Assembly: GCF_014529535.1 (NCBI RefSeq)
Contig: NW_023504022.1
Coordinates: 678,986 to 742,985 of the forward strand
From: Bradysia coprophila
Lineage: Eukaryota; Arthropoda; Insecta; Diptera; Sciaridae
Length of the DNA: 64,000 nucleotides
Reading direction: 5' to 3'
Shown one piece after another: positions 32,114 to 44,700 of this stretch (its first letter is position 1; each line of letters begins with the position of its first letter). The notes under the pieces are model-generated. The model searched no databases. It saw only the letters and a list, made by a program, of their open reading frames with translations, and was not told the DNA's origin. The translations under genes were made by a program, and so were the position numbers.

Positions 32114-32934
32114 GTCAAAAACATCAAAACATTTTCGTTAATAATTTAGGATGGCTAGAAACCAAATGCCCCTCTACTAATTACATAATTACAAATAATT
32201 CCTGAATTGTCTCGAAAGTTCGTGCAGTGTTTAGTCTCATTTAACATTATGGAAGTTCACGACCACTACATTCAAACTGGCATTCATTCAGCTATAGTGT
32301 ACATTGTCCATCTGAATGGTACTTTGAATCTGTCACAAATCATGTACTGCTCTGCTGTACAAATTCGGGACAAGTACATTTGTTAACGTAGCAGTATGTT
32401 TGTTAACGTAACAGAACAGTAGTACATCTTAGCTGTACATAGTACTGTCATTACGTTCAAAATTCAGCAATTACGTACAATATACAGATATGCTGAAAAC
32501 TAATGTTCAGCTGTGTAGTAAAAAGAACTGCACGGGTACCATACCCAAATATTTTTTTTATAGGTGTGCTATTTTCTCTAAATTCAAACTCAGAAATCCA
32601 CATACGTTTTTACCGCTTTTGTTGATTTTTTTCATCCAATTCGTTCCATTCATTCTACATGCATTTCTTTAGCGTTTTACATTTCTCCCATTTCACACGA
32701 ACTTGCTTCTCACGTTTGAAAGATCAGAAAAGCATTTGTATTTTACATTTCTTGAGGTCAATAAACTCACAAAAACGAGACATTACATCGTTTTATCCCG
32801 AGTTATGTAATGCATGTTACATGCTTTGGGCGTCAAAAGTCGTGTGTGAAACATGAAAAGTTTGGTTTTCGACGAATGTAGCACGTAAAATTCATATAGT
32901 ACACAAAAAAATCTCTTCCAATTTGGTTACTGCC
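32114..32934. other. Interior of the composite, no gene
   Basis: Includes the second copy of the TGTACAAATTCGGGACAAG block and AT-rich sequence. No supported coding frame. Confidence 0.4.
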
Positions 32935-33214
32935 TTTGTGATCAAGTCAGATGTGAGCTAATTTCATTGACGCTACCCAGTGCTTCTTTAACTCCTTGGG
33001 CACGCAAAATATATGGTGCAGATAATGAGAACTAACCACTTGTATGTCAATGATGTCAATCCACATAATCAAAAATGAAATTGAATTCGTTGGTTCAATT
33101 GAATGTGGGAAGTGTGTAGGATGTAATAGTAATGCATCCTACAGCCCTAGTCATAATATAATTGGTTAACTGTAAAAAAAGAAAGAAAAAATTCAACTCA
33201 AATTGCACGGAATA

Positions 33215-33220
33215 TTTAAT
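33215..33220 (-). promoter_or_regulatory. Polyadenylation signal of the sphingomyelinase gene
   Basis: ATTAAA on minus, about 35 nt after the TAA at 33255-33257. It is the only reasonable signal before the repeat arm begins at 33173. Confidence 0.4.
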
Positions 33221-33254
33221 AAATCCCCAAAACCATCAATTGAAACATTGCAAT

Positions 33255-35668
33255 TTAAGCAACTGTTCCGAATACGGCAAGAATTTGATTGCACCGTCGA
33301 TTATCGGCATGCTCATTCGTTACAAGTCTACAAACTTGACTTCGTAGACAATCGTCATTGCAACCAGTCTGCATTCGTGGATCCCCATTTTTGACTCTGA
33401 ATCTGTACAAGTTTCTTCCCAAATTCCGATTCCTTGAGATGTTGAAGGCTAATTGATCGATACCGGCTGGTGAGAAATTGGTTATTCCAAAGGCTTGACG
33501 GAACGAATAGTGAAGATGCCAGCGTGGAGGAACAGATGGATTGTTTCGGGCCTCAGAGATGCTGTAGATGTAGGATTCCGCTTCGTTGACTTGCTGTTTA
33601 TGTAGAATCAAAACTGTAAGACCGCCAAAAATCAAATTTTTCCACATTTCTCTTACGTAATGGGTGCGATCTACATAGTACAGTCTGTAGTTGGGATTTA
33701 CATTTGTACGGGCTGTAGATGATCCTCCATTCCATGCTACATTGATGGCATGTTGACCGCTTGCAACATCATAGTTTACTTCGAACCTAACCAAAAAAAA
33801 TTCGAGATCCTGAAACGGTCGCAATTTCTTTTAATAAAAACTTTTACTCGTCTCTGTGCGAATGGCCGTTGAATTGAGCTCCGATAATATTGTGGAATCT
33901 GTCCAGAATTCTCCTGTACTGACGAGACCAGAATTGGAAACAGCTACCGCCACCTGTCGGGATATGCGCCAGCACATGCACTCTTTCGTTGTTTCGTTCT
34001 GCGTCAAGCAGTGTGTTGTGGAACCATTGCTAAATAGGGAAATATATTGAGGAGTTCCACCGAGAAGATGGATTTGCATTATCTCACCAAAGCACCAGCA
34101 ATCTCTGTACGACTGTACATTACCCACCAATTGTAAATGTAGCAGTCATTGTTGTTCAGTACAACCAAACGGAAACCTGGACGTACCAACTGAGTATAAT
34201 ATCCTCCGGCTCTTACTGTATTAGCTGCAGCTGCATTTATCCATCCATGATTTTGCCACGTACTAGCTAAGAGATCGTACAGCCATCTCGTGGACCAAGC
34301 AGGGTTACCAATAGTAGATGGAGCGAACCTATAGTTACAAATTGTTCCAAGAATACAATTTCACATGCGAGAAGCTGAAAAAATCTTACAAGTTTGTTGG
34401 ATGAGCTGAAAATATTTAAACGAAAGATCAGTGAATTTAAATGGGATACCAGCGTCAATTTTTACAGAATTTAAGGATTAGAAAAATTTACGAAGCACAC
34501 ACCTTCATGATTGCCTATCGTAGAAAAAACTGGTACATTCGGAAAGATTTGCCGGAATAGGTCGAAAATTCTTCCAATGACTCTTCGGTTGCCAGCCTGA
34601 CTTGTCTCCCAAATGCCATGGTCGACCATATCACCAGTGTGATAAATGATATCGATTTGTGGATGTTGGCTTCGGATGCGTTGAAGTGTATTTTCAAAAG
34701 CTTGCCACGGCTGATTACACTGCAAGCAGAATGAATATATTCTGAAAATGGTCTACAATGCAACAAAAGATTGATTCTTACGTTGTAATCACCCCACGGA
34801 CCTGCACGATTTGCTGGATCCGGTGCAACACCTGTGTTAGAACAAAAACACAAAATAAAATTGATGATGGAGAGAGCTCAGAGTTCAATATCACCTGCTG
34901 ATCTTCGACAGCAAGTTGGATTTGGACAATTATTTATTCCACCAGTCAAATAGTTTTCATCGTAATGAATGTCCGTGATGTGAATGATTCGTAGCTCATC
35001 AGGAGTTCGGGGAGAAGTTACCGTTTTCGGTGCGGTAATGGGGTTGTGAGGACTTACATTAACAGCAAAATTAAACATTGGATCAACTGCTCCACACTCT
35101 CCTTGCAATATCAAACCACAAAATTCGTTGGTGCCTATCGCTGGTCTATTTTGTATGATGTAGTAGAGACTATCAACATTCAGGTCAACTATGTTTCTGC
35201 ACACGACACTTTCGAATGGCATTAGTAACTGGCAGATGCCAACTGCTGAATCTGCCACTTGCTGCGGAGGCACTCCAGCTCGTACGTCTCGAATTAATGA
35301 AGCAAAATATGTTCGACAAGCTAAGCATCCAATGATAGCCAGCTCGGGTCTATTAAGTTAAGGAATTTTACGAATTTATTTTATCAAAAATGGTGAAAAA
35401 TAGGATGCAATACTAACGGATAATCATCGACTTCATCTTGGGTCATTTCAACGGTATACGGTACATGTTTCGACCACAAATCGAACAATGGAGAACGATA
35501 ACCGGTTGCAGAGAAATTCCTTATTTCTGTGATGAGCGTTTCTTCCATTATGTCCAGAAACATTAGGGCATTTTTTTGGTTGTGTTTGTGTTCCTCGGAA
35601 CGTATTAATCCGTCAGATGAGTAGAACACACTGAGCAGCAAAACTGCTACTTGAATTACCGAAACCAT
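33255..35668 (-). CDS. Acid sphingomyelinase-like phosphodiesterase (SMPD1 family)
   Basis: Eight exons: 35668-35418, 35349-34895, 34831-34782, 34719-34499, 34328-34088, 34029-33848, 33786-33657, 33593-33255. The lengths sum to 622 codons plus stop. Residues 1-20 are a signal peptide (MVSVIQVAVLLLSVFYSSDG). A saposin-B domain (CLACRTYF...CQLLMPFESVVC...FCGLILQGEC) follows, then the metallophosphoesterase with IIHITDIHYD, HTGDMVDH, GNHEG, HVLAHIP and NGHSHRDE, which carry the zinc and catalytic ligands. The Cys-rich C-terminus (CNDDCLRSQVC) matches the family. It hydrolyses sphingomyelin to ceramide and phosphocholine in lysosomes or outside the cell. The exon-4 donor (GT/GTGCTTCG) was chosen because only that phase joins HEGV to FAPSTIGNP. 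No disruption: apparently functional. Confidence 0.93.
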
Positions 35669-35699
35669 TTCTTATTTGTAACTTCACCAACTTGCAATG

Positions 35700-35742
35700 G
35701 ATAACTGAAGTGTTCAATTGATTCGACGGTCATTTATATAAT
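35700..35742 (-). promoter_or_regulatory. TATA/initiator promoter of the sphingomyelinase gene
   Basis: On minus, TATAAA (35738-35733, within TATATAAATG) and TTCAGTTAT with the start A at 35706 are 32 nt apart. The leader to ATG 35668 would be about 38 nt. Confidence 0.6.
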
Positions 35743-36070
35743 GAGACATTTTTGAAGTGAATCAAGATAACGACATACCCATGCATCATTTGAGCTTTTG
35801 TTTTAAGCTCGATTTGATGAAGCACTACCACCGTCGTCAGTAATAACAATAAATTCACTTCTAATCGGGCAATTATGAACATATAGTTAGTTTGTCGTGT
35901 AAAGCGAAAAAATCGTATTTAATATATCGGAAAGACACCGAATTCTTTCTTCATTTTTGGAGGTAATGTTTTTAACTTTGTGGGGCAGAGATATCAGATG
36001 GAACGGGCTTCAACGTTAATTTGGGTGATAAGGAACAACATTTAATGGTTGGGTGATAGGTGAAAACTTT
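35743..36070. other. Upstream region of the sphingomyelinase gene
   Basis: About 35755-35870 shares ACCCATGCATCAT, TTTGAGCTTTTGTTTTAAGCTCGA and CAATAAATTC with 21195-21360, so part of the upstream region exists twice. No gene. Confidence 0.45.
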
Positions 36071-37520
36071 TTGACCCCGTACGAAGTACAAAGGGACTTA
36101 TAGGATTACGATGCCGTGTGTAATTGATGGAATTCGAAGCAGACGGTAAGGGCAAAGTGTTTGCCTATGTTCATAGATGACGAATCCGCAAAAAAAAATT
36201 TTGTCTGTCCGTCTGTCTGTCACGTCGATATCTTGAGTAAATCAAATCCGATTTCCCTGGAAGGAAGTTGAAATAGTGAGGCTGATTTCGAAGATGGGCG
36301 TATTCGGGTCGGTCTTTTGTGAGTTAGGGCCGCCCAGTGTTTTAAGGTCTTTTGGGGATATCTACGGATATCCGATTTTCATAATTTTTAGCCCCGTACG
36401 AAGTACTGGGGGTTTATACAAACACCATGCCGTTTGTAAAATGTGGAATTCGAAGCAGACTGTAAGGGCAAAGCATTTGCCTATGATTATAGATGACTAA
36501 TACACAATAAAAACAAGGCATCAGAACAATCGGAGCGTTTGCTACGACTGAGCCCCATAAGACCTGTAATACTATTTCGTCCGTAACCATAATACGTCCG
36601 TAGCCGTAATACGCCCGCAACCCTAATACGTCTACAACCCTCTAATGCGTCTGTTACCAAAATGCGTCCCTGACGCGAATGCTTGACATTATTGCCCACC
36701 TAGTCAAGTTGGTCGTGGTCAAATTTACTGAAAGTGTTCATTTTTAAAATTGCGCTTTCCATTGGGTATTCAACTACCTCTCAAATGAAACAAAAACTAG
36801 CAAAATCGGATGAGATTTACTCGATTTATGTGCAAAATGCACTTACGGCCGAGTAGCGGCCTCAGTCCAAGGATCTAATTCTAGAAATTTTTCTACAGCA
36901 AGCAATTTATTTGGCTGGCAAGTTTGGCTGACCTATGTGGAAAAACTGCTGGCGCCCTCTGCTGGTTCACACCAAGGGCTCTAAGTCACGCGTCGAACAT
37001 CCGAATTTTATAAACTTTTTTTGCCGATTAGTATTGTAAATACCTTTCATTTGACGTATCGTTTACAAGTTTAAATGTACGAAGTCCTGGGGGCTTATAG
37101 GTTTAATATGCCGTTTGTAACATGTCGAATTAGAAGCAGACGGTTAGTGCAAAGCTACCGGCGGCCATATTGGATTTTATTAAAAACGATATAAATCGGT
37201 AAAAATTAAGTGAAATCCATCCGTTTTTGCCAATTTTTGTAAAATCTGAGATGTACTTGCACACTAAATAGCGTGTTGTGGAAAAATTTCTAGAATTAGG
37301 TCCTTGGACTGAGGCCGCTACTCGGCCCTCAGTGTTTTTTGCACATAAATCGAGTAAATATCAACCGATTTTGCTAGTTTTAGTTTCATTTAAGAGATAA
37401 TTGAATACCCAATGGAAAGTTGGCAAAAAATTTTGGGTTTCTAAAATAATATTGTAAATTGTTGGATTTATTTGAGAGGTACTTCGTACGGGCTTTCGTA
37501 ATTGCGCTATGCGCAATTTA
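36071..37520. repeat. Family A fragments
   Basis: 36071-36385 starts ACCCCGTACGAAGTACAAAGG and runs through the CATAGATGACGAATCCGC and GTCTGTCCGTCTGTC blocks. A second terminus AGCCCCGTACGAAGTACTGG begins at 36390. Modules with GTCCAAGGATC, CTCGATTTATG and TTCGTACGGGC follow to about 37520, including an inverted pair near 36780-36900 and 37290-37400. No gene. Confidence 0.65.
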
Positions 37521-39000
37521 AAAAATGAACACTTTCAGTAAATTTGACCATGCCCAACTTGACTTGCATTTAAGAGTCAATTTGCCAAAACTTCGACCAA
37601 GTTGTATGAAACATGGAAACAAGCCATCGGCGATTTTTGAAGGGTATACAGTAATTGAATCAGGGACCCTCCTGAGTCATTTGCAAAAAAAAACCCTAGA
37701 AGTAATTGTGTTTTCACGCCAGAAATCATGAAAAATTGTACTGAGTGAGGGTGACCAAAATAGTTTTTGTTGCATATCACCAACAATGTGTAACGCATTG
37801 ATGTGAAATTATGGTGGTAGGCAGAGGTGTTGAGGACGCATATGTTGACCTTTAAAAAATATAGAAATTTTTTCGTGTATGTGGTGCAGTAGCTATTTTA
37901 GTGGAAAAAAATTCCAACTTTTGGAGAGTGTTTAAAAAAAATTACAATGATAGACTTGGAAGATATGGGTATCGTTGCGTAGGTAGTGACATCTACTATC
38001 CATGACACCATGAACCTACCGCGGCACGACTTTCGTTGAGCTTCAATTTTGATTGAAGTGGACTAACTCAAAAATTCTGTAGAATTCTAATTTTTTTCGC
38101 CTCTATTTTTATTTTTCTGACGTATGAGACAATTTTAAGTCAGGGCTGGAGTTACTGCCACCTTACGCTTCGGGAAATTTTGCTCAGGATTTAAAAAATT
38201 TGAAAAAAAAAATCCAACTAATTCAATTGTGTCATACGTTAATAGAGCAGCAATCCTGGGAAGAAATGAGCGATGTAAGGAGAAATTTACAAAAAAATGG
38301 TCAGTTTGATGATTTTTCGATTATCATAAAGATACGAGTTAACGCTACCCCAAAAGTCGGCTATTTTTTCCCAGAATTGCTGCATTATTAACGCCAGCAA
38401 TACTGAAAACAATTTTGAACCTTTTTTGCATAAATTCTGTGAAAAATTAAAAAAATATGGTTTTTCTCGTACCATTTTCTACACACTAGAAGGTCATCGA
38501 ATCTGCAACCCGATGAATCTTTACGTCGAGTCTATATTCGTTTGAAAGCTATTGAAATTCCCTTTAAAATGAGCTGTGACACGACTATATTCCTTTCCAG
38601 TCATATATTTTAGAAAGCTTTAAATCCAAAAAAATTCTGAAAAAGTCATGGTCGGGAGCACTTTTTGTAATTGTTCAACGGTGACTCAATTTTTTTAAAA
38701 TTTTAAAGTATGCCAAATTGAAGCCACGGTCTCTACGATTAATTATCATATACACTTAAGATATATTTTTCCACACAGCCGGCAGAACTAATCTCACTAT
38801 GGCTTTGAGACCGAAAAAGTCGGTTTTCAGAAGTGCGCATAGGAGCTTCGAACTTCAAAATTTTTTTTGTGGTATTTTCGTGTTCAGTGGACCATTCTCC
38901 ATCGAACCTACCCGCAGGCCTTAAAAAACAAAATACTTTCGTCAAAACCCTACACCCTATTCGGTAGGCCGTTTTTCAAAAGAATCCCTCATTAGAAATC
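37521..39000. other. Intergenic, no gene recognised
   Basis: Weak inverted similarity between 38235-38290 and 38355-38395 (GGGAAGAAAT / TTTTTTCCCAGAATTG). 38960-39000 ends with GTAGGCCGTTTTTCAAAAGAATCCCTC, a terminus of the 44532-45483 foldback family. The short frames here have no recognisable motifs. Confidence 0.4.
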
Positions 39001-39009
39001 CGATATTGA

Positions 39010-41350
39010 TACTCAATGCGATTTGCTTCCGCTTTGTTTGTGTGTAAACGACATGACGCCACATTTCTTCACATTCAGATCAAGTTTGTTCAATGAGCTC
39101 CATCCTTGTATAAGGTTCATTTCCAGTTGAAAAGCATAGCAGTCGCTGCCAGTGAAGACTTTTCTCAAAACCTTCAGATCATCAGCAAAGCCAAATGACG
39201 TGTGCAACCAGAGCCTTTTTTAACATACAAAGTCGGAGGAAAAGTGCACCCCAGTCCCCTATCAGTGCACCACACTTTTGATAAATGCACCCCAGTGCAC
39301 CCCAGTGCACCCCACTTTTTATAAATCCGTCCAGTGAACTTAATTGTCACTGCCACATCGTTTCTTAAAACTTTGCGCTGCGATTCAAAATTTTCATTCG
39401 CTGTAATCCAAAAGTTTCATTATTCGAATTCACAAAGCGCACCTCGGCGCATACATCGACCAATGATGCGACCCTTCAAATCACGTTAGAAACAACGACT
39501 CAAATAAAAATCATCGCGTCCGATTGAATTTGCTATCGATTATCAAATTATGCCCACCAATTACCCATACCCAAGCGCACTATTAGTCCGAAATCTTCGT
39601 AGAAAATGTCTGAAATTTTAATGAAAATTGTCCGAAAAATTCAGTGGGATGTCTGACCTACCTTCACAGCTGTTAACGACAGTGCCGGCTTAGCTTATGT
39701 GCTAAGCCAAGGGCGCTGGGAATAAGAAATGGGGTGCTGGAAATGGTAGCTGTAATACGAAGCCCAGGGCGCTGAAGAGGTGCCGGAAACAGAAAACAAA
39801 AAATGTAAATTTTATGATAAACGTCGGCTTTTTTGTGAGGGCCCTTTCGAGAAAAAAATTGGGCCCTTCGGAAAGTTGTGCACCCCAGTGAAAAATCCTT
39901 ATAAAAGGCACTGTGTGCAACGATTGTAACAGATCGTTGATGAATATTATGAATAGAAACGGTCCCAACACAGAGCCCTGAGGTACAACGGAAGTTGGTG
40001 TAATTTTCTCTGATCTTCCACATCCGATTGATACAAATTGTGACCTGTATGATAGATAAGATTGAAACCATTTTATTAAAGAATTATCAAATCCGAATGC
40101 TGCCACTTTTTTCAATAAAATTCTGTGGTCAATACGATCAAATGCTTTTGAAAAATCAGTGTACAACACGTCCACTTGGCCACCATTTGCCATCGATTGG
40201 GATACCGATGTGACGAATTCCATCAAGTTTGTCTGCGTTGAACGTTTGGCGAAAAATCCGTGTTGAGACGGATGGATCAGATATTTGAACTTCTCAAAAA
40301 GCACCGTGAATACGAGCTTCTCAAATACCTTTGACACAGCGCACAATATAGACACAGCCCGATAATTAGTGATATCAAACTTATCACCCTCCTTAAATAT
40401 TGGCGTAATAAAACTCGTTTTCCATTTATCTGGAAAAACTCGTTCTTTCAAAGATTTGTTGAACAATATCTTCAGCGGTAATGACAGCGATTCCGACAAA
40501 TTCTTGTAAAACATCGTCGGGATATCATCCGGACTCGATACTTTATTTTTATCGAAACCTTTCAGCACGTTCTTGACATCATCAGTACTGAAAATGATAT
40601 CAGCTTCAGCATCGCCCATACCGTACTCTGCATCCACATCGACAACAACACTTTCAGCTCCATCTCTCAGAAATACTGACTGAAAAAACGACGAAAACAG
40701 ATTGCAGATAGAGTACCTATCGCTAGCTACTTGATCACCATAATCCATATAGTTAGGCAATGAGTTGGTCTTTCTCAGCGACTTGGTCATTGAAAAAAAG
40801 CATTTAGTGTTGGACTTGACTTTACTCTCACAATCACTGACATAATTTGAAAAACAGATCTTTATCTGACTCTTTACTTGCTTCCTAAGATTTGAAAAAT
40901 TCACATAGTTCTCATTGCGGTTTCAACTTGTCTTTCGCTCTTAATTTCTTCTTGATCAATTTAATTAATTTCGGAGTGTAGAAGACTGGGTATTCTCTCG
41001 AAGAGGTACGAACTTTCGGTATACTGTCAATGATCGGTTCCAATAGTTCATAGAATCGGCTAACAGCATCATTTACACCCAATCCACTTAATTCCAAATC
41101 CCATTCTACATCGAGCAAACGACCATTCAACTCAGCGTAATTCGCACGCCAAAAATTCTGTCTGTCTCATCCAAATATTTAATTGGACTTACGTTCAAAC
41201 TTACCATTAATGCTGGATGATGGTCATCTTCGGCTACAATCGGATTCTGACATCTTTCAATTTCGACTTTACTCGGTTCAAAGTTCGTCAATGTAAGATC
41301 TAGTTCAGTTATTACTCTTAATTTTGTTCGTTCGTGTTTGGAAACTTCGA
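39010..41350 (-). pseudogene. CR1/Jockey-like LINE, 5'-truncated reverse transcriptase
   Basis: Minus-strand order: end of the endonuclease (VAEDDHHPALMVSL, near 41200), linker (YTPKLIKLIKKKLRAKDKL), then reverse transcriptase with FITPIFKEGDKFDITNYRAVS, YTDFSKAFDRIDH, PQGSVLGPFLFIIFIND and, beyond a 705-bp insertion, FGFADDLKVL with the catalytic F-ADD. Frames shift at about 41128 and 40908. The insertion (39209-39913) splits HT from SFGFADD. The 3' end is cut near 39010. It abuts the duplicated upstream region of zinc-finger copy 2. Confidence 0.85.
39209..39913. mobile_element. 705-bp hAT-like MITE, 8-bp target duplication TGTGCAAC
   Basis: Ends CAGAGCCTTTTTT and AAAAGGCACTG (inverse, with small mismatches), flanked by TGTGCAAC at 39201-39208 and 39914-39921. 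Near the left end a GTGCACCCCA word is repeated several times (39235-39315). It interrupts the LINE reverse transcriptase frame just before FADD. Confidence 0.85.
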
Positions 41351-41359
41351 GAATTCGCA

Positions 41360-41731
41360 CTCTTTATTTCGATTTAAAAACCATACAAAAGTACCATCTG
41401 TCGTCGACCACTGGATTTGTACATACACAACATACATCGCCTCGATCGCCTCTCATGACACGCACCGGCGCATACTCAAAATGAACTTGACATTAACTAC
41501 TGTCAAACACATAGAATCATCGCCGTTCAACAACAAAACAGTTTCTTTTTTGGATAATTTTGATGCCGTTTGTGTAGAAACAACTAAAAATAAATGAAAA
41601 TTGTCGGTAGACTGCAATGTTGTCAATATATTTTGACCGAACAATTCAATTTCTTGCATTAACACTGAACATTTGGACGAATCAACAATTTTTAACCTGG
41701 TATAGCCGAACGTTCATTTCAAAACAAACAA
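41360..41731 (+). promoter_or_regulatory. Duplicated 5' flank of zinc-finger copy 2
   Basis: Aligns with 7505-7855: shared CCATACAAAAG, CCACTGGATT, TTGACATTAAC.ACTGTCAAA, TTTTGATGCCGTTTGTGTAG and CGAACGTTCATTTCAAAACA just before ATG. This is the likely promoter and leader. I see no TATA/Inr pair I trust. Confidence 0.6.
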
Positions 41732-44700
41732 ATGGAAAGTTCCGCCAATCTGGCATCATTCAATGTACCCAAGCTCGGGGCACAAAAACTGAACAAAAAC
41801 GACTACAGATACCAAAAAGTATACGACACATTCATCAAATGGAAGGAATCGAATGGGATCTCATCGTTCGACGAGGACGTTCTGCTGACGTATTTCGACG
41901 AGTTAGCGAAAACTTTAAAATCTTCCTCATTGTGGCACATGTATTCCTTGCTGAAGAGGACGCTTGGCATCTACAATAAGGTCGACATGTCAACGTACAA
42001 GCGACTGCTCGGTTTCTTGAAGGAGAAATCGATTGGATTCGACCGCAAGAGGGGCAAAGTTTTCAGTGCCGAAGAAATTAGTCGATTTTTAATGGAAGCT
42101 CCGGATGACGATTATTTGGCGATGAAGGTAAGCGTATGTTAGATACTCAATTCGGTTTGTTTGTTAGATCGGTAAAAGAAGTGAAGAACATAGAACCCGA
42201 TCCGCAGTTGATCCCATGTGATCTAGTATACCTATTGCAATTGTGTGCGACCTCCGTGTGTCCGGAATCCAGTAGAGATATCGAAACACAGATCTGTTGA
42301 TCCTTCCATTTCATTCCTGGTCATCATGTAAATGTAAATGTCATCATGTAGCCTTTCCGTTGGCGCTAGGAACCTGTCTAGAACGTCAGGTCATATTGCG
42401 ACAATTTCTGAAGGAACCACCTCATAGTCTCTCAGCATCCCGCGTTTTGATCGAAGAAATTCGTAGCAGTCTCATATTAGATGTGCACCCGTTTCTTCTT
42501 CTAGATCGCAGGAACATCTCAGCTTGTTCATGTGCCGAACCAGCCCACAACGTCCAGTAATCGCTCCTACCACACTTCTTATGCGACTCCGGTTACTGGG
42601 AAGAGTGTGGACCATGCGGGGTGCTGGAATTTTGGGAACTAACGTGCGACCACCTCAATATTACCGAAAGTCCAGAATGTAACACAAGAAAACCATAGAA
42701 AAGCTTACTTACTTAGGCGGGCACTACAACCTACTATTGGTTTTGGCCTCTTCCAGCAATCTTCTCCAATCGGACCTATTCCGCGCCAACGTTCTCCAGT
42801 CGTTCACTCTTAGTACTTTTAGATCAGACTCAATTGCATCTTTCCATCTCGCTCTTGGTTATCCTGGGCTGTGCCTTCCATCGGGATTTCTATTTAGCAG
42901 TTTCAGTGGTACACGTTCCTCGTTCATTCTTTGTACATGACCGAGCCATCTTATCGATTGATTTTGATGAATTTGACTATATCAGACTCCTTGTAAAGCT
43001 GATACAGCTCATGGTTGTATCTTCTTCTCCAGTTGCCGTTCACATTGACACCTCCAAAAATTGATCGAAGAATTCTCCTTTCAAAAACCAAAAGTGTCTG
43101 TTCGTCACTTTGTGTCATGCACCAAGCTTCTGATCCATATGCTACAACTGGTCGAATCAGCTATCTGTACAATTCGCACTTAAGGTTGCGGTTGAGTGTT
43201 TTTGACCGGATGAGTTTTTGAAGACTGTAGTAACTGTAGCGTTACCCTTCTTCGTATTTCCTCTCCGATGCTAATATCACTATTGACCAGCGACCCAAGG
43301 TGAATAAAGCTGTCGACAGTCTCGAAGTGTTTTCCATTCACCTCCAGCGTATGGTCCGTTGGTCTGCCATCAGACAATGAAGTTGTCATGTACTTGGTTT
43401 TCTCTCACTGACCTTGAGACCGAACTCAGCACCCCTATCTTCAATTTTCGTGAAATTCTCTTTAACGATGTCAATGTTCCGTCCAATTAAGTCTAGGTCG
43501 TCAGCATATCCTAACAACTGACTCAACTTTCTGAAGATTGTACCGCTGGTTTCCACGTCGCTCTCTCTTATCACCTTCTCAAGAACAATGTTGAAGAACA
43601 GAGCTACCAGTCCATCGCCTTGTCTAAGTGCTTCCAAGGCTTCGAAGGTATCAGATAGATTGTTCCAAGTTCTGACCTTGGCTCTCAGATGTGACAGAGT
43701 CATTCTAGCCAAATGAATAAGTTTTTTGGGGTAACCAAGTTCCACCATCGCATTCCATAGTTTCCTCCGAAAAAACCCTGTCATATGCCGTTTCAAAATC
43801 AACAAACAAATGGTGTAGAGCAACAGTGAACTCTCTGCATTTCTCCATGATCTGCCTGATGCTAAACAACTGGTCTGTTGTTGAGCGATCGTTGCGGAAT
43901 CCACCCTGGTATTCACCGGTTGTTGGTTCCGAATACGTCATGAGACGCTGCCGTAAAATATCCGCAAATATTTTGTACGCTGTGTTCAATAGATTCCTGA
44001 ATATATTTAACAGCATTTTACAGTATTTATAAAAAAAATAATTCTGCCAAGTTCTTGGAAGGTGGAATTGTACCAAGAATCGATGCAACATTTCCACGCT
44101 GAATTGAGAGTGCTAACCGCTGGAACATAAAACTCGTCGCTCTTTTCTCATGAGTAACTTCAGCGATCTTACTTCCAATTGCTTTTATTAGTTTAATTGC
44201 TTCTTTGCCAAAAACACCGGACGTCTCTGTGGCGACTGGAATGAAAATTAATTGTTCTCGCAAATCGACGTAGTGTTCGTACTTCTTTTCTTCGTTCGTA
44301 CTTCTTTTCTTCCGCGTGTTTTGCAGCCCAACCTAATTCTTTTGAAGTTCGATTTATATACGATGATGCAAAAGTATCAGCACAAGTATAGTCCCATAAC
44401 AGTGATTTTCCTTTGGTCCAAGGTAAGAGACTGAGGCCATCAGGTTTCTTCCCATCTGGTCTGGAACATCCTGGTGGTTCGAGTAAACAAAAAACTTCTG
44501 CTGATTTCAATCCTCGTTGCATTAAGTTGTAGAGGGATTCTTTTGAAAAACAGCCTACCGAAATCGGACGCATTTTCCAGTGGACTTTTTTATGTGCCTA
44601 GAAAGGACTTCGACCCTGGAACCCAAAACCACTTTCAAAAAAATTCTTCGAAGCTTTTGTGACTGGTGAAAGGTGATCAAAAACCGAAAACTTGCACTTT

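Larger units (their letters stand above)
27059..33173. mobile_element. 6.1-kb composite bounded by about 240-bp inverted repeats
   Basis: Left repeat 27059-27318 starts ACAGTTAACCAATTA. Its inverted copy, 32935-33173, ends TAATTGGTTAACTGT; both include GGGCTGTAGGATGCAT and ACATCTGACTTGATCACAAA. No clear target duplication is visible. The interior holds a complete hAT element next to the left arm (27331-29793), a tRNA-like SINE, a perfect 50-bp-arm palindrome, a 0.56 kb foldback, and paired TGTACAAATTCGGGACAAG segments at 30200 and 32360. It could be one old DNA transposon that collected insertions. It ends only about 80 bp from the sphingomyelinase stop codon. Confidence 0.65.

Noticed and set aside
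33831..34130. Minus ORF of 99 aa in the sphingomyelinase gene
   Set aside because: It runs through an exon in the wrong frame and across an intron; the family motifs LAHIP and GHSHRDE are in the other frame.
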